From assembly GCA_023664365.1 (NCBI GenBank), contig JAMPFR010000029.1, positions 1-38,854 on the forward strand: a DNA stretch of 38,854 nt, in the 5' to 3' direction. Shown piece by piece: positions 1-8,470 of this stretch. This DNA comes from Acetatifactor muris. Lineage in GTDB: Bacteria; Bacillota; Clostridia; Lachnospirales; Lachnospiraceae. The notes under the pieces are model-generated. The model did no database searches. It was not told where the DNA came from and worked only from the letters and a program-made list of their open reading frames with translations. Position 1 is the stretch's first letter, and each line of letters begins with the position of its first letter. The position numbers and the translations under genes were made by a program.

Positions 1-8
1 ACGCAAAG

Positions 9-42
9 GGGATGCAACAATCTTAACAGACTGTTGCATCCC
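9..42 (-). terminator. Stem-loop downstream of the eCIS operon
   Basis: Perfect 11-bp inverted repeat (GGGATGCAACA / TGTTGCATCCC) with a 12-nt loop, about 265 bases past the last gene of the minus-strand operon. The downstream T tract is short (CCCCTTTG), so it may be a weak terminator or an mRNA-stabilising hairpin. Confidence 0.45.
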
Positions 43-66
43 TTATTATGTGCCGGATTTGCAATT

Positions 67-282
67 TTATAAAGGATAATTGTTCCTAATTCCCAGCAGA
101 CGGTTGTACTCCCTCTTTCCTGTTTTTTCGGATTTGTCATCCTGTGAATGTCTCTGCAGATGCACCGCCGGGAAACCGCCTTTGCACACATAATCTGCAA
201 GTTCTGCTCTCGGGTCACCCACAGTCTCATATTTCGCCCTGAAAACCTGCCCTTCAATTCGGTAAACACCTGCTTTGCCGTC
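67..282 (-). pseudogene. Start-less open frame, possible gene remnant
   Basis: A 71-codon open frame is bounded upstream by an in-frame TAA (283-285) and has no usable start codon or ribosome-binding site. Its translation reads like real protein (for example VYRIEGQVFRAKYE and ADYVCKGGFPAVHLQRH), with coding-like composition. It lies just past the DUF4157 / small-gene pair at the end of the eCIS operon, where cargo and immunity genes turn over. I do not recognise the family. It may be a decayed cargo or immunity fragment. The rest of positions 1-305 holds only the stem-loop at 9-42. Confidence 0.3.
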
Positions 283-305
283 TTATGTATATATATTGCC
301 GCGGC

Positions 306-629
306 TTACAGATTTTTCTGATTCAATATATCAACTATGACCTTAAGCCTTTGCTCCAACACCGACAGTGATTTTTCATCCTGTTTTACGCTGAATATAT
401 AATTCCCCACATCTTCATGCCAAATTAAATCATATTCTGTGGAGTCTTTATGTAATTTTATAATACTGTAAAACATACCGTCTATTTTTTCATCTGACAG
501 CATCTGAAAATTTTCTTCAAATAGTTTTGCAACAAGATCATTTCCATCAAAATAATCAAAATTAACAAATAAATACTCCAGTCTGTTGTTCTCATCATTA
601 TTAATATGTTTTACTACCTGTATACTCAT
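306..629 (-). CDS. 107-residue protein, candidate immunity partner of the DUF4157 protein
   Basis: The start is ATG at 629, with AGGAGGG at 636-642 six bases upstream. A TTG at 635 abuts that site and is unlikely to be used. The ribosome-binding site overlaps the stop of the preceding DUF4157 gene (641), so the two genes are translationally linked. The protein is acidic, soluble and has no signal peptide or membrane segment. It is rich in aromatic and acidic residues, as small immunity proteins often are, but I recognise no family. Last-gene position right behind a modular cargo-like protein is the only support for an immunity role, which is inference. Alternatives are a cargo chaperone or an unrelated accessory protein. 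It is more AT-rich than the genes upstream, which suggests a different origin. Confidence 0.75.
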   Translation of the reverse strand: MSIQVVKHINNDENNRLEYLFVNFDYFDGNDLVAKLFEENFQMLSDEKIDGMFYSIIKLHKDSTEYDLIWHEDVGNYIFSVKQDEKSLSVLEQRLKVIVDILNQKNL

Positions 630-640
630 CCGCAACCCTC

Positions 641-1432
641 CTATTGTATGCCTAACGCCTGATTTACGCTTACTCTGGATCGTTGAGCGCTTGCTATAAT
701 AGCTTCATAAATCGCATCGCCTTCAAGTCCCTTGTCACGTTGTTTTTGAACCAACTGCTCCCACGTCAGATTTGGCTCAGTTGCATTCAACCTGTCGGCA
801 AGTTCTCGATCCGCCATCAATTCTCTGGCCCGCGTTCTGTATTGATTTCTCAGTTCAAATGCCTGCCTTGCCTGTTCTTCTAATGGCCGGCTTCTGTCAA
901 TCCGATCAGGAATCCGGCGTTCCTGTTCCAGATACCATTCTCTTGCCTCTACGTTACTTAATGTTCCGGGTGCCGGAACAACTTCAACCGGCTCCTCCTG
1001 TTCGGTTTCTTCTTCCTCTTCTTCCGGCGGCGCCATCTGCGCCACACCGCCCGGATTCCGCCAAAGCCCCTGCACCGGCTGAACCGCCCCCAGATCCGCC
1101 GCCTGTTCCAGCCTTCGGTCTCGATTGACCGGCACACCGTTCACATACCCGTCCGCCTTTACGATTCCCTGCTTCTGCTGAATCACATGCCCCAGCTCAT
1201 GCTCCAGATGCCGCTCCTGTCCGGGGCCGATATACACCTGGCTGCCCTGTGTATAGGCATATGCCCCCAGCTGCGCCGGGCGGGAGGAATTATAGTGTAC
1301 CCTGACGTCCTCAAAGGACAGCCCGGAGGCCGCCTCAAACTTTGCCTGCATCGCCCCGGGAATCCCCGTGGAGCCGGACGCCGCTTTTGCCCTCTTCCAT
1401 CCTCTCTCCATACTTGCATTGGTAAATCCCAT
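641..1432 (-). CDS. eCIS-associated DUF4157 protein with distinct C-terminal module (putative cargo/toxin)
   Basis: The start is ATG at 1432, with AGGAGG at 1439-1444; an in-frame TTG at 1459 lies upstream of that site and is rejected. Residues 1-95 form the DUF4157 domain, including the zinc-metallopeptidase-like HELGH motif (H78-E79-H82) followed by VIQQKQG. A Pro/Glu-rich linker then separates a charged helical C-terminal module of about 100 residues (WYLEQERR ... LTWEQLVQKQRDKG ... RSRVSVNQALG). DUF4157 domains are established companions of eCIS loci and often sit at the N-terminus of cargo or toxin proteins. The layout here (domain, linker, variable end, then a small gene) is that of a modular effector. 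Whether the HExxH site is catalytic, and what the C-terminus does, cannot be told from sequence. There is no signal peptide, as expected for cargo loaded in the cytoplasm. Confidence 0.88.
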   Translation of the reverse strand: MGFTNASMERGWKRAKAASGSTGIPGAMQAKFEAASGLSFEDVRVHYNSSRPAQLGAYAYTQGSQVYIGPGQERHLEHELGHVIQQKQGIVKADGYVNGVPVNRDRRLEQAADLGAVQPVQGLWRNPGGVAQMAPPEEEEEETEQEEPVEVVPAPGTLSNVEAREWYLEQERRIPDRIDRSRPLEEQARQAFELRNQYRTRARELMADRELADRLNATEPNLTWEQLVQKQRDKGLEGDAIYEAIIASAQRSRVSVNQALGIQ

Positions 1433-1523
1433 TGTATTCCTCCTTCCCTGTAATTGCAACCCTGCAGGCCTCTTTTCTGCCGCCCCAAAGCTTCCTGCAT
1501 CCCCCGCGCCTGCCGGACGCCGT

Positions 1524-3533
1524 TTAATATCTGTCGATACTCAGCTTCAACGCCGTCTCATCCTTTCCCGCCTCCAGCTCCAGCGCCTTCCGGATATGCT
1601 CTCCGGTGACAATCTCACTGCCGCCGCACCTTGCCAGCAGTCCCGCCACCTGGGCCGCCGCCTTGATTCTGGCGGGGCTTAAATCCGCCGCCCGGGCAAG
1701 CTCCGACGGAGAGACGTTCTCCGCCACAGGCATGGCGTCCCATAAAACCTTTTTCCACATCCGTTCCCTGTCTTCCCTGTCCGGATTTCGGAAGCGAATG
1801 ACAAAGCGGATCCGCCTGACAAAGGCGTCGTCAAACTGATCCAGCAGATTGGTGGCCAGAATCACAATCCCGTCATACTCCTCTATCCTTTGCAGCAGAT
1901 AGGCCGTAGACACATTGGCATACCTGTCGTGGGCGTCCTTTAATCCTGTACGCCTGCCGAACAGCGCATCCGCCTCGTCGAAAAACAGCAGCCCTCTGCC
2001 CCGCTTTGCCACCCGGAATATCTCATCCAGGTGCTTTTCCGTCTCCCCTATGTATTTGTCAAATATCCGGGACAAATCCACCTTGAAAAGAGGGAGCTTC
2101 AGTTCCCCCGCCAGAGCGGAAGCCGCCATGGTCTTGCCTGTCCCGGAGCTGCCGTGGAAGAGCAGGTGCAGCCCCTGTTCCCCGATCCAGCCCCCGGCCA
2201 GCTTCGTTATCGTCTCAAGCTGTTCCCTGCATTCCCGGGGCAGTACAATGTCATCCAGCGTATACCTGCTCTCTATCAGCTTTCCCAGCCCGGAATCCAT
2301 GCTGTGTTCTCTCAGTCCCTCCTCCCAGGGCGCCATATCCCCCAGTGTCAGCTGTTTTTCCGCCGCCAGGATGTTCACTGCCTTCAGCTTCCTCTTAAGC
2401 TCCCCCACAGAAAACCGATAACGTCCCAGAAGGGCCTGCTGCCATTCCCGGCGCTCCCCTTCCGGAAGCCGGCTTTCCAGCACCAGCTTCACCTCTTCCC
2501 CGGACAGCGCCTCCGGCAGATTGATCCGTATATCCGCAAAACGCCCTGCACACTCCGCCTCCTTCCTGCTCTCCGTAAGAAAAATCATCCTGCACCCGGA
2601 AAATCGCTTTGACAAAAAAGCCTCCTCCAAGCGTTCCTCTTCCCGGTCAGCCCTGTCGTTTTCCGCCATATCCTCCGCCCCGGCCAGATCCGGCACAAAC
2701 ACCGGATCCGCCAGCCTGCAAATCAAACGCAGCGTCTGCAGGATGCGCCGTCTGTTCTCCTCTGTCTCCCGCAAAAGCCCCGCCGCTCTTACAAAGACGG
2801 CATTCACCCCCGCTTCCCCGCACACCCGCTTCACCAACGTATGCTTCCCGCAGCCCTTCACCCCGTGCAGCAGGATTTTAGGCGGATCCGCCATGGAAGG
2901 ATTCCCGAAAAGATATTTGTGCAGCCTGTCATGCTCCGCCTTATACAACGGCAAAGAGCCTCCGCCGGGCAGAAGCTCACCGCTTCCACCCGGCAGGATG
3001 CCGCTTTCCGGCTTCTCCGGTAAAAAAAGGCTGTACACCGTCTCCTCCGGAAAGTCTCCGGTCAAAAGAAACCGAAATGCCCCCGCCCCCGGAACCAGCG
3101 GAGCGGAAAGCAGTCCTGTCTGTTCTTCTTCCGGCAGCTGTAAAATATCTCCCAGCCTGCCGCTCTTTTCGCATAGTTCCCCAAGCAGTCCGAAATCCAC
3201 AGGCAGCACCGGCGACAGAAGATGAAGCCCATACTGCATATCCGGCAGGCGTTCCTGCCTGCTCTTTCGGAAATCCAGGCAGAGTCCGCCTTCAATTTCA
3301 CAGCAGAAGGCCAGCATTACCAGCCAGTATTCCGTCTCCGTCAGCGCATACCGCCCCCGCAGGAAAAGAGAGGGCAGGAAAACATCCGCCGAATGCTCCT
3401 TTTCCTCAATACGCCTTTTCTCCTCTCGAAAAAGCTTTCCGACATCCTCCTTCTGCTGCAGCGCCATAAAAACACGGATATAATCCTGTGCCTGCTCTTC
3501 TATGGAATGGTACCCCTCCACAAGCATCTCCAT
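1524..3533 (-). CDS. eCIS AAA+ ATPase (Afp15-like) with degenerate first module
   Basis: The start is ATG at 3533 behind GGGAGGT. This 669-residue protein has two P-loop regions. The first, GVKGCGKH (G224-H231), has His where Ser/Thr is normal and no clear DE Walker B, so it looks inactive. The second is complete: Walker A GSSGTGKT (461-468), Walker B LLFFDEAD (D519, E520), sensor-1 ILATN, and an RRIRF segment at the Arg-finger position, followed by a helical lid. This is the CDC48/FtsH-like AAA domain carried by nearly every eCIS locus (Afp15, PVC15). The role in assembly is not settled; loading of cargo or baseplate maturation have been proposed. The N-terminal 210 residues are locus-specific. 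It sits between the TIGR02242 tail protein and the DUF4157 cargo-like gene. Confidence 0.92.
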   Translation of the reverse strand: MEMLVEGYHSIEEQAQDYIRVFMALQQKEDVGKLFREEKRRIEEKEHSADVFLPSLFLRGRYALTETEYWLVMLAFCCEIEGGLCLDFRKSRQERLPDMQYGLHLLSPVLPVDFGLLGELCEKSGRLGDILQLPEEEQTGLLSAPLVPGAGAFRFLLTGDFPEETVYSLFLPEKPESGILPGGSGELLPGGGSLPLYKAEHDRLHKYLFGNPSMADPPKILLHGVKGCGKHTLVKRVCGEAGVNAVFVRAAGLLRETEENRRRILQTLRLICRLADPVFVPDLAGAEDMAENDRADREEERLEEAFLSKRFSGCRMIFLTESRKEAECAGRFADIRINLPEALSGEEVKLVLESRLPEGERREWQQALLGRYRFSVGELKRKLKAVNILAAEKQLTLGDMAPWEEGLREHSMDSGLGKLIESRYTLDDIVLPRECREQLETITKLAGGWIGEQGLHLLFHGSSGTGKTMAASALAGELKLPLFKVDLSRIFDKYIGETEKHLDEIFRVAKRGRGLLFFDEADALFGRRTGLKDAHDRYANVSTAYLLQRIEEYDGIVILATNLLDQFDDAFVRRIRFVIRFRNPDREDRERMWKKVLWDAMPVAENVSPSELARAADLSPARIKAAAQVAGLLARCGGSEIVTGEHIRKALELEAGKDETALKLSIDRY

Positions 3534-3612
3534 CTATGATACCTCCCTATCCGTTATACGCCGACTCTGTCAATACGGACGATTCCTGCCGGCCAAAGGC
3601 GGCTGTCCGGCT

Positions 3613-3671
3613 TTCAGAGCGGCACAATACCGTCGGCCCGACCTTCAGAGCAGTACAATGCCGCCCACCCG
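3613..3671. repeat. Imperfect 31-bp tandem duplication of a gene's 3' end
   Basis: Copy A (3613-3640) and copy B (3644-3671) match at 22 of 28 positions. Copy B is the end of the TIGR02242-type gene, including its TGA at 3645-3647. Copy A would encode a similar GIV-x-L-stop ending but is offset by 31 bases, so it is out of frame and untranslated. It lies between the tail gene and the AAA+ gene. Confidence 0.6.
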
Positions 3672-4652
3672 CACTCCTCCTGAGGTAAGCTCCGATTCAT
3701 ACTGTGACAGCATGGCTGTTTCGTCCAGAAAGAACAACCCGTCCAGCCTGTCTGTTTTATCCAGAACCAGAAACCGGATATCCATACCTATGGGAACGTT
3801 CCTGCGCAGCCAGTCCAGCTCCTCTTTCTTTTTGCCCTTGGGCTCCCTGCGCACCAGCACCATAGCCCTGCAGTGCTCCGGCTCCTCCACCATAAATGCC
3901 TTTTCCCCGGTGAGAATTTCAGTAAGCTGTATATAATAGTCGCAGGTGCCCTTCCTGCTCAGCAGGGAAACGCCGGTTGCCAGAAGCCGCCGCAGGGTTT
4001 CCGCGTCCGCCCGGGACGCAGGCTCTCCCCAGCCCATCCAGCCTGCCAGCTTTTTTGCCTGGGATTCACTGCAGTTTACATAGTCCAGCTTCTCCCCAAG
4101 CGTGTCAATGTCTTCCTCCAGCTCCAGATAAATGCTCTGCTGTACCGCCAGAAACCTCTCCAGCTGCACATTGTTCCGATAAAGCTCCGACAGATACCCC
4201 GTAAAGCTGTCTTTGGGAAAAGACAGAGCAAAGCTTTTGATGGATATTTTGCCGCTGCCGCTGCGGGAATATATCCTGACAGCCAGTCTGGCAAATCTGC
4301 CCCGGCCCTTCTCCTGCCCGTACAGCAGCATCTGGCGGTACTCGGAGTAGTATTGTGCGTACCGCTTTACATACTCATACTGCTCCGCCGCCGTATTCAT
4401 TCTGTCTGCCCGCTCTCCCTCCTCCCGCCGATCAAACAGCCACACATAGATCTGTATGGCCGCGTTTCTCCCAATATCCAGTATAAGGCGGTTCCACTGC
4501 ATCCCTTTTACGCCGCTGTCATAGATACGGCTGACAAAATACCCCTGCGCCCCATTTCCCTTCAGGTACAGTTCCCCGCCGCTTTCCCCGGAAAAGCCCT
4601 GACAGGAGCCGCAATTCTTCAGATATTTTCCGGAAAGACACTTTCCCCGCAT
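3645..4652 (-). CDS. eCIS phage-tail protein, TIGR02242 / tail protein I-like
   Basis: The start is ATG at 4652, with AGGAGG about 6 bases upstream, 10 bases after the preceding baseplate gene. The 335-residue product has an N-terminal beta-rich part (QGYFVSRIYDSGVKGMQW) typical of phage-tail proteins in eCIS loci. A central helical part follows (YLSELYRNNVQLERFLAVQQSIYLELEEDID in outline), and then a segment resembling P2 tail protein I (AGWMGW, LLATGVSLLSRKGT). The family acts in the baseplate, where it probably helps join wedge and tail tip. The gene order J-like, J-like, TIGR02242, AAA+ matches other eCIS operons. I infer the family from these motifs and context, and the exact structural position is uncertain. 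Its 3' end is partly duplicated just downstream. Confidence 0.8.
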   Translation of the reverse strand: MRGKCLSGKYLKNCGSCQGFSGESGGELYLKGNGAQGYFVSRIYDSGVKGMQWNRLILDIGRNAAIQIYVWLFDRREEGERADRMNTAAEQYEYVKRYAQYYSEYRQMLLYGQEKGRGRFARLAVRIYSRSGSGKISIKSFALSFPKDSFTGYLSELYRNNVQLERFLAVQQSIYLELEEDIDTLGEKLDYVNCSESQAKKLAGWMGWGEPASRADAETLRRLLATGVSLLSRKGTCDYYIQLTEILTGEKAFMVEEPEHCRAMVLVRREPKGKKKEELDWLRRNVPIGMDIRFLVLDKTDRLDGLFFLDETAMLSQYESELTSGGVRVGGIVLL

Positions 4653-4662
4653 ACTATGCCTC

Positions 4663-6369
4663 CTATGCTATCTCCACACGGATCGCGATTCCGGCAGGAC
4701 GGTACTGCTCCAGATACCGCTCAACCGCATTTCTGTACTGCTCCCGGCAGCATTCTTTCAGGGATACCCGGGGCGTTACTGTTACCACCAGCTTATTGTC
4801 CTTCCATTTCGCCTCTGTATTCCGCACCAGAAGCCCCGGCGTTTTCCCGGCCAGTTCCTTCGCGTCCTCTTCGGTCACAATCCGGTTCAGCCCCGCAAGC
4901 CCGCCAGCCAGCTCACGAAACTGCTCCGAAGGGCGTTTGCGGTTTCTGCCGCCCCCGCCGGACATAGGGTTGCTGCAGGACATTTTGGGAAAAAGCTCCG
5001 GCCTCTCCAGCTGCCTGATTCTGCCAATGGATACATCGCCTCTTTCCCCTTCAAAAAGGGCCAGGGAAGTCAGCAGCAGTCCTCTCTCCGACGCCTCGGG
5101 GATGTCCCCGTGTCTGCCGTCCCCCAGCACAATCTCATTTTCCTCCTCCCCCCAATGCCAGGCATTGGGAAACCGTATTTCCTCCGGCTCCGTTCTCCGA
5201 TATTCCCGGTACAGCCCCTCTTCCCCCTGCGCCAGCATCAGCTCCGCCGAATCCCGCAGAACATTTTTCCAGGGAAGCAAAATCCGCTGACCGGTAACCC
5301 CGGTAACGGGACAGGGGCCGTACTCCTCTGCAAAGCCTGCAGCAGAGCATACAAATTTCACCCTTGCCTCGCCCTGAAAATATACATACCGGCTCTGTCC
5401 TTCCGCTGTAACCGGCGGTTCAATCCTGCACTTGTCGGTAATCTCCTTCCAAAAGCCGTCTCCCTGCCCGGCAAACACCCGTATTTCTCCCGTTTTCCCC
5501 AGATAGCTTTGCAGCTCCGCCCTGCCGCAGGCCCGGGAAAAAGCTCCGTACTCCTGACAGCAGAGGGTGCTTTTCTGAACGGCCTCCACCGCATTCAGGC
5601 TGATTTTGAAGAGCGTGGGCATCTTATCATATTCTCCTTCCACCACTCTGCAGCGTATCTTGCAGCCCCCTTCCCCGGCTTCCATGGGGCGATCCGTCTC
5701 CAGGCAGATACCGCCGCTGCAAAGCAGCCCGTATGTCTCATCCTTAAGCGTCCTCGCCTCCCGCCATCCATGCGCCGTCTTGTATTCCCACGCAAGGCGC
5801 ACCTGCGAAAATCCCGGAGCCGGCGGGTTGCTCTGCTCTCTTTTTTCCAGCAGCACATAGAACCAAACGCGCTGCCCCGCTCTCAAAGGCTTTTTGAGCC
5901 AAAAGGAAAAGAGTACCTCTGACCTTTTCAGTTCCAGACTGTATTTGCGGGAAAGCAGCATGGCCGATACCCGATAGTTGTCTGCGCCTCTGAACAGCTC
6001 GCAGATAACATTACCCGTCAGCTCCGTGGTCTCCGGGATTTCATATATCAGGGCATTTGCCAGCAGCTTTGTACCCGCCGGAAGGACACAGTCCTCCGCC
6101 ACCTCCTGAAACAAAACCCATGCACGGGCGCAGCTGCCCTGATCCGGCTCCCTGCCCAACAGCTTCAGATAGCCTCTGTAATGACTCTCCTGCACCTGAT
6201 CCAGATAAAAGCTCTGCATATCGCAGAGAACCGCCCACAGCTCCAGCAGAGTGACGCCCGGATCCGAAAGCCCTCTGTGGCTCCACCAGTCCGCCTGCTC
6301 CTGCAGCCGCCCTGCCGCCTTCTCCCACATTTTTGAATAACTGCTGTCATCTAATTTCAGGGGTTCCAT
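4663..6369 (-). CDS. Putative baseplate assembly protein, J-like (second copy)
   Basis: I prefer ATG at 6369, giving 568 residues. It has GGAGGAG about 9 bases upstream, and its N-terminus MEPLKLDD matches the usual start of this family, whereas ATG at 6387 has no ribosome-binding site. The gene overlaps the end of the upstream J-like gene by 23 bases, so the two are translationally coupled. Visible features are the N-terminal WSHRGLSDPGVTLLELWA segment, a LPAGT turn, and LGDGRHGDIP near residue 410, followed by an insertion rich in Gly/Arg. The C-terminus (RVSLKECCREQYRNAVERYLEQYRP in outline) resembles the end of baseplate J proteins. In contractile tails J/gp6-like proteins form the wedge ring that triggers sheath contraction. 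Loci such as Afp encode two (Afp11, Afp12). Confidence 0.88.
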   Translation of the reverse strand: MEPLKLDDSSYSKMWEKAAGRLQEQADWWSHRGLSDPGVTLLELWAVLCDMQSFYLDQVQESHYRGYLKLLGREPDQGSCARAWVLFQEVAEDCVLPAGTKLLANALIYEIPETTELTGNVICELFRGADNYRVSAMLLSRKYSLELKRSEVLFSFWLKKPLRAGQRVWFYVLLEKREQSNPPAPGFSQVRLAWEYKTAHGWREARTLKDETYGLLCSGGICLETDRPMEAGEGGCKIRCRVVEGEYDKMPTLFKISLNAVEAVQKSTLCCQEYGAFSRACGRAELQSYLGKTGEIRVFAGQGDGFWKEITDKCRIEPPVTAEGQSRYVYFQGEARVKFVCSAAGFAEEYGPCPVTGVTGQRILLPWKNVLRDSAELMLAQGEEGLYREYRRTEPEEIRFPNAWHWGEEENEIVLGDGRHGDIPEASERGLLLTSLALFEGERGDVSIGRIRQLERPELFPKMSCSNPMSGGGGRNRKRPSEQFRELAGGLAGLNRIVTEEDAKELAGKTPGLLVRNTEAKWKDNKLVVTVTPRVSLKECCREQYRNAVERYLEQYRPAGIAIRVEIA

Positions 6370-8410
6370 CCCGCTCGTCTCCTCCATTCTGCTTTTTCAG
6401 AATACACTTTACCTTTGCCTTCTGCAGCCACAGCGCCCCCATCCTCCCGACCGCTCCCGTAAGCCAGTCGCTGACTTCCTGCAGTCTGCCCTCCGCCTCT
6501 TCTTCTGTCTGCGAAAGCAGTGTCAGCTTTATTTCAAGTTCCTCCCGCTCCGGATAAAAGGAGCAGTCCGAGCACTCCTTCACCTGCAGAAACGGATACC
6601 GTTCCTGCAGCAGAAGTTCCAAATCCGTGACCGTCAGCATTCTGCCAAAATGAGAAAAATAATGTTCCGCCGCTGCCTTTTCATCCTGCACCGGCGCTCC
6701 CGTCCTGTCATACCTGGCGTCCGCCACGGATACCGCCTCCAGCACCCCCGTCTTTCCGGTTTCCACATAAAAATACGTCCCCGCCGGAAACTGCCCCGGC
6801 TCCGCTTCCTTTGTTTCTTCTGCATCCTGCCGTATCACCACATAATTAGGCAGAAATACCGTCAGCTCCTCCTCTTTGGCGGGACGCTCCACCCACCAGG
6901 CTTTCTTTCCAAACCGCTCTCCCCGGCCCTTTATCTGCTCCGTCTCAAATGTAAGCCGGCCCTTTCCCGTATACCAGCAGTTCTCCGGCAGCACCTCCCT
7001 GTCAAATCCCAGATACATCTTTTCCGCCCCGGCTTCACGGATATCCGGCAGTTCCCGCTCCCCCGGCCGAAAGACACGGGGCTCCGTCCCAAGCCGGATA
7101 TCCCTCAATACCGGAATCCGCTTCCGATACCAGGGCGCATAAGCCCCTTTTGTCCTGACGATACGCAAACGCAGATAAAGATGCTCCTCCCCTTCCACGG
7201 AGCAGGGACTGATATCCTCCGGTATGGGAAAGCGATACCGCCTCTCGCCCGGCTCCTCCGGGCGGCAGCCTGTATTCCAGCCGCTGCTGCCCGGCAGGAC
7301 ACGCCACAGACTTCCGTCAAAATACTCCCACAGGGTTTCCTCCGCCTGCCATTCCTGCACCTGCTCCTCCCGCCGCAGCCAGGGATATTTTCTGTACAGC
7401 TTCCTGTACTCCTTCGACTCCGGCTCCGGGCATTTTTCTTCTGTTTCATATTCCTCCGCAAACTGCAGGGTCAGCTCTCCGGAAGCCCCCGCCGCAGCCC
7501 GGTCACAGGCAAGATAAAAGCAGGCTGCCGTTTCCGGCTCCCTTCCGAAGGGCAGAACTCTGCCGCCGCATACCGGCCCGCTGTCCGTAAGACAAAGCTC
7601 CGGCTCCGGGGACGCTGCCTCCTCCTTCAGCGTAATTTCTCCCGACAGTGCTTTCAGCCACCTTTCCGGCAGAAGCTCCTCCGGATCAGGCTCCAGCCGC
7701 AGTTCATAGACCCCTCCCTCCAGATTCCCGGCAAATTCCGGACATTCCCCTGTCAGGAAAATCCCTGCGGCGGACTGCTGCCGGTTTACGGCATAGCTGC
7801 TCCGTCCGTCACCGATCGTCCAGCTTCCGGGCAGTTCCGCCAGAGGCGGAGCCTCCTCCTTAAATTCCATCTCAAACATAAAACTGTCATGCCCGTCCAA
7901 AAGCCCCCGGAAGCGCCACTGAAACACCGGGCGGGACAGTACCCGGTCCGGAGAGGGAGAAAGACGCACGGGAAAAGCGTCTCCCTCCTGATAGCACAGC
8001 CAGGCCCAGAGTCCCTTGCGGTAAATCACAAAGCGCAGCCCGGCGGCAGTGAGCCGCAGGGGAGAAATCGTGCGGAAGCCCAGCAGGGTTCCCTGCTCTG
8101 TCACGGTATATACCCGGGCGTCCGCCGTCAGCTGCAGACCATGGATTTCCCCTGCCGCTTTCACCCACAGGGCCGTCTCCAGCCTCCTGGGCTCTTCCTT
8201 TCTCTCCGGCACCACGCCTAAAAATACCTGCTTCTGTTTCTCCCATATTTTCAAAAGACGGTCCCGGTTCTCCATCTCCATATCCAGAAAAATGTCTGTG
8301 AGAACGCTGCCTGCCTCCCGGCTTTCCGGCAGATACTCCCAGCCGGTTTTATAAGAAAGAGCAAGCTTTTTCACCCTGAGCTGCCAGACCCTTCTCCAAT
8401 CCTCTCCCAT
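6347..8410 (-). CDS. Baseplate J-like wedge protein (first, larger copy)
   Basis: This 687-residue protein contains a GSVLTDIFLDMEMEN segment near the N-terminus, equivalent to the DPGVTLLEL segment of its neighbour. A long beta-rich middle follows, then a C-terminal part (YFSHFGRMLTVTDLELLLQERYP in outline, then DCSFYPEREELEIKLTLL) with the fold pattern of baseplate J C-termini. It is likely the partner of the adjacent J-like protein in a heteromeric wedge, as with Afp11/Afp12. The chosen ATG at 8410 has only a distant GAGAGG upstream. The frame stays open back to TAA at 8471-8473 and reads plausibly (AEKQIQRGIDSG), but the only candidates there are rare codons such as ATT, so the true start may lie slightly upstream. 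Confidence 0.87.
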   Translation of the reverse strand: MGEDWRRVWQLRVKKLALSYKTGWEYLPESREAGSVLTDIFLDMEMENRDRLLKIWEKQKQVFLGVVPERKEEPRRLETALWVKAAGEIHGLQLTADARVYTVTEQGTLLGFRTISPLRLTAAGLRFVIYRKGLWAWLCYQEGDAFPVRLSPSPDRVLSRPVFQWRFRGLLDGHDSFMFEMEFKEEAPPLAELPGSWTIGDGRSSYAVNRQQSAAGIFLTGECPEFAGNLEGGVYELRLEPDPEELLPERWLKALSGEITLKEEAASPEPELCLTDSGPVCGGRVLPFGREPETAACFYLACDRAAAGASGELTLQFAEEYETEEKCPEPESKEYRKLYRKYPWLRREEQVQEWQAEETLWEYFDGSLWRVLPGSSGWNTGCRPEEPGERRYRFPIPEDISPCSVEGEEHLYLRLRIVRTKGAYAPWYRKRIPVLRDIRLGTEPRVFRPGERELPDIREAGAEKMYLGFDREVLPENCWYTGKGRLTFETEQIKGRGERFGKKAWWVERPAKEEELTVFLPNYVVIRQDAEETKEAEPGQFPAGTYFYVETGKTGVLEAVSVADARYDRTGAPVQDEKAAAEHYFSHFGRMLTVTDLELLLQERYPFLQVKECSDCSFYPEREELEIKLTLLSQTEEEAEGRLQEVSDWLTGAVGRMGALWLQKAKVKCILKKQNGGDERDGTPEIR

Positions 8411-8470
8411 GCCGCTGTCAATGCCTCTCTGTATCTGCTTTTCCGCATCTGCCTCTCCGCCGGTGCTTTT

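Noticed and set aside
6650-8221. A 523-residue plus-strand open frame across the J-like gene
   Set aside because: Arg/Pro/His-rich antisense shadow of a GC-rich coding sequence; no promoter or ribosome-binding site.
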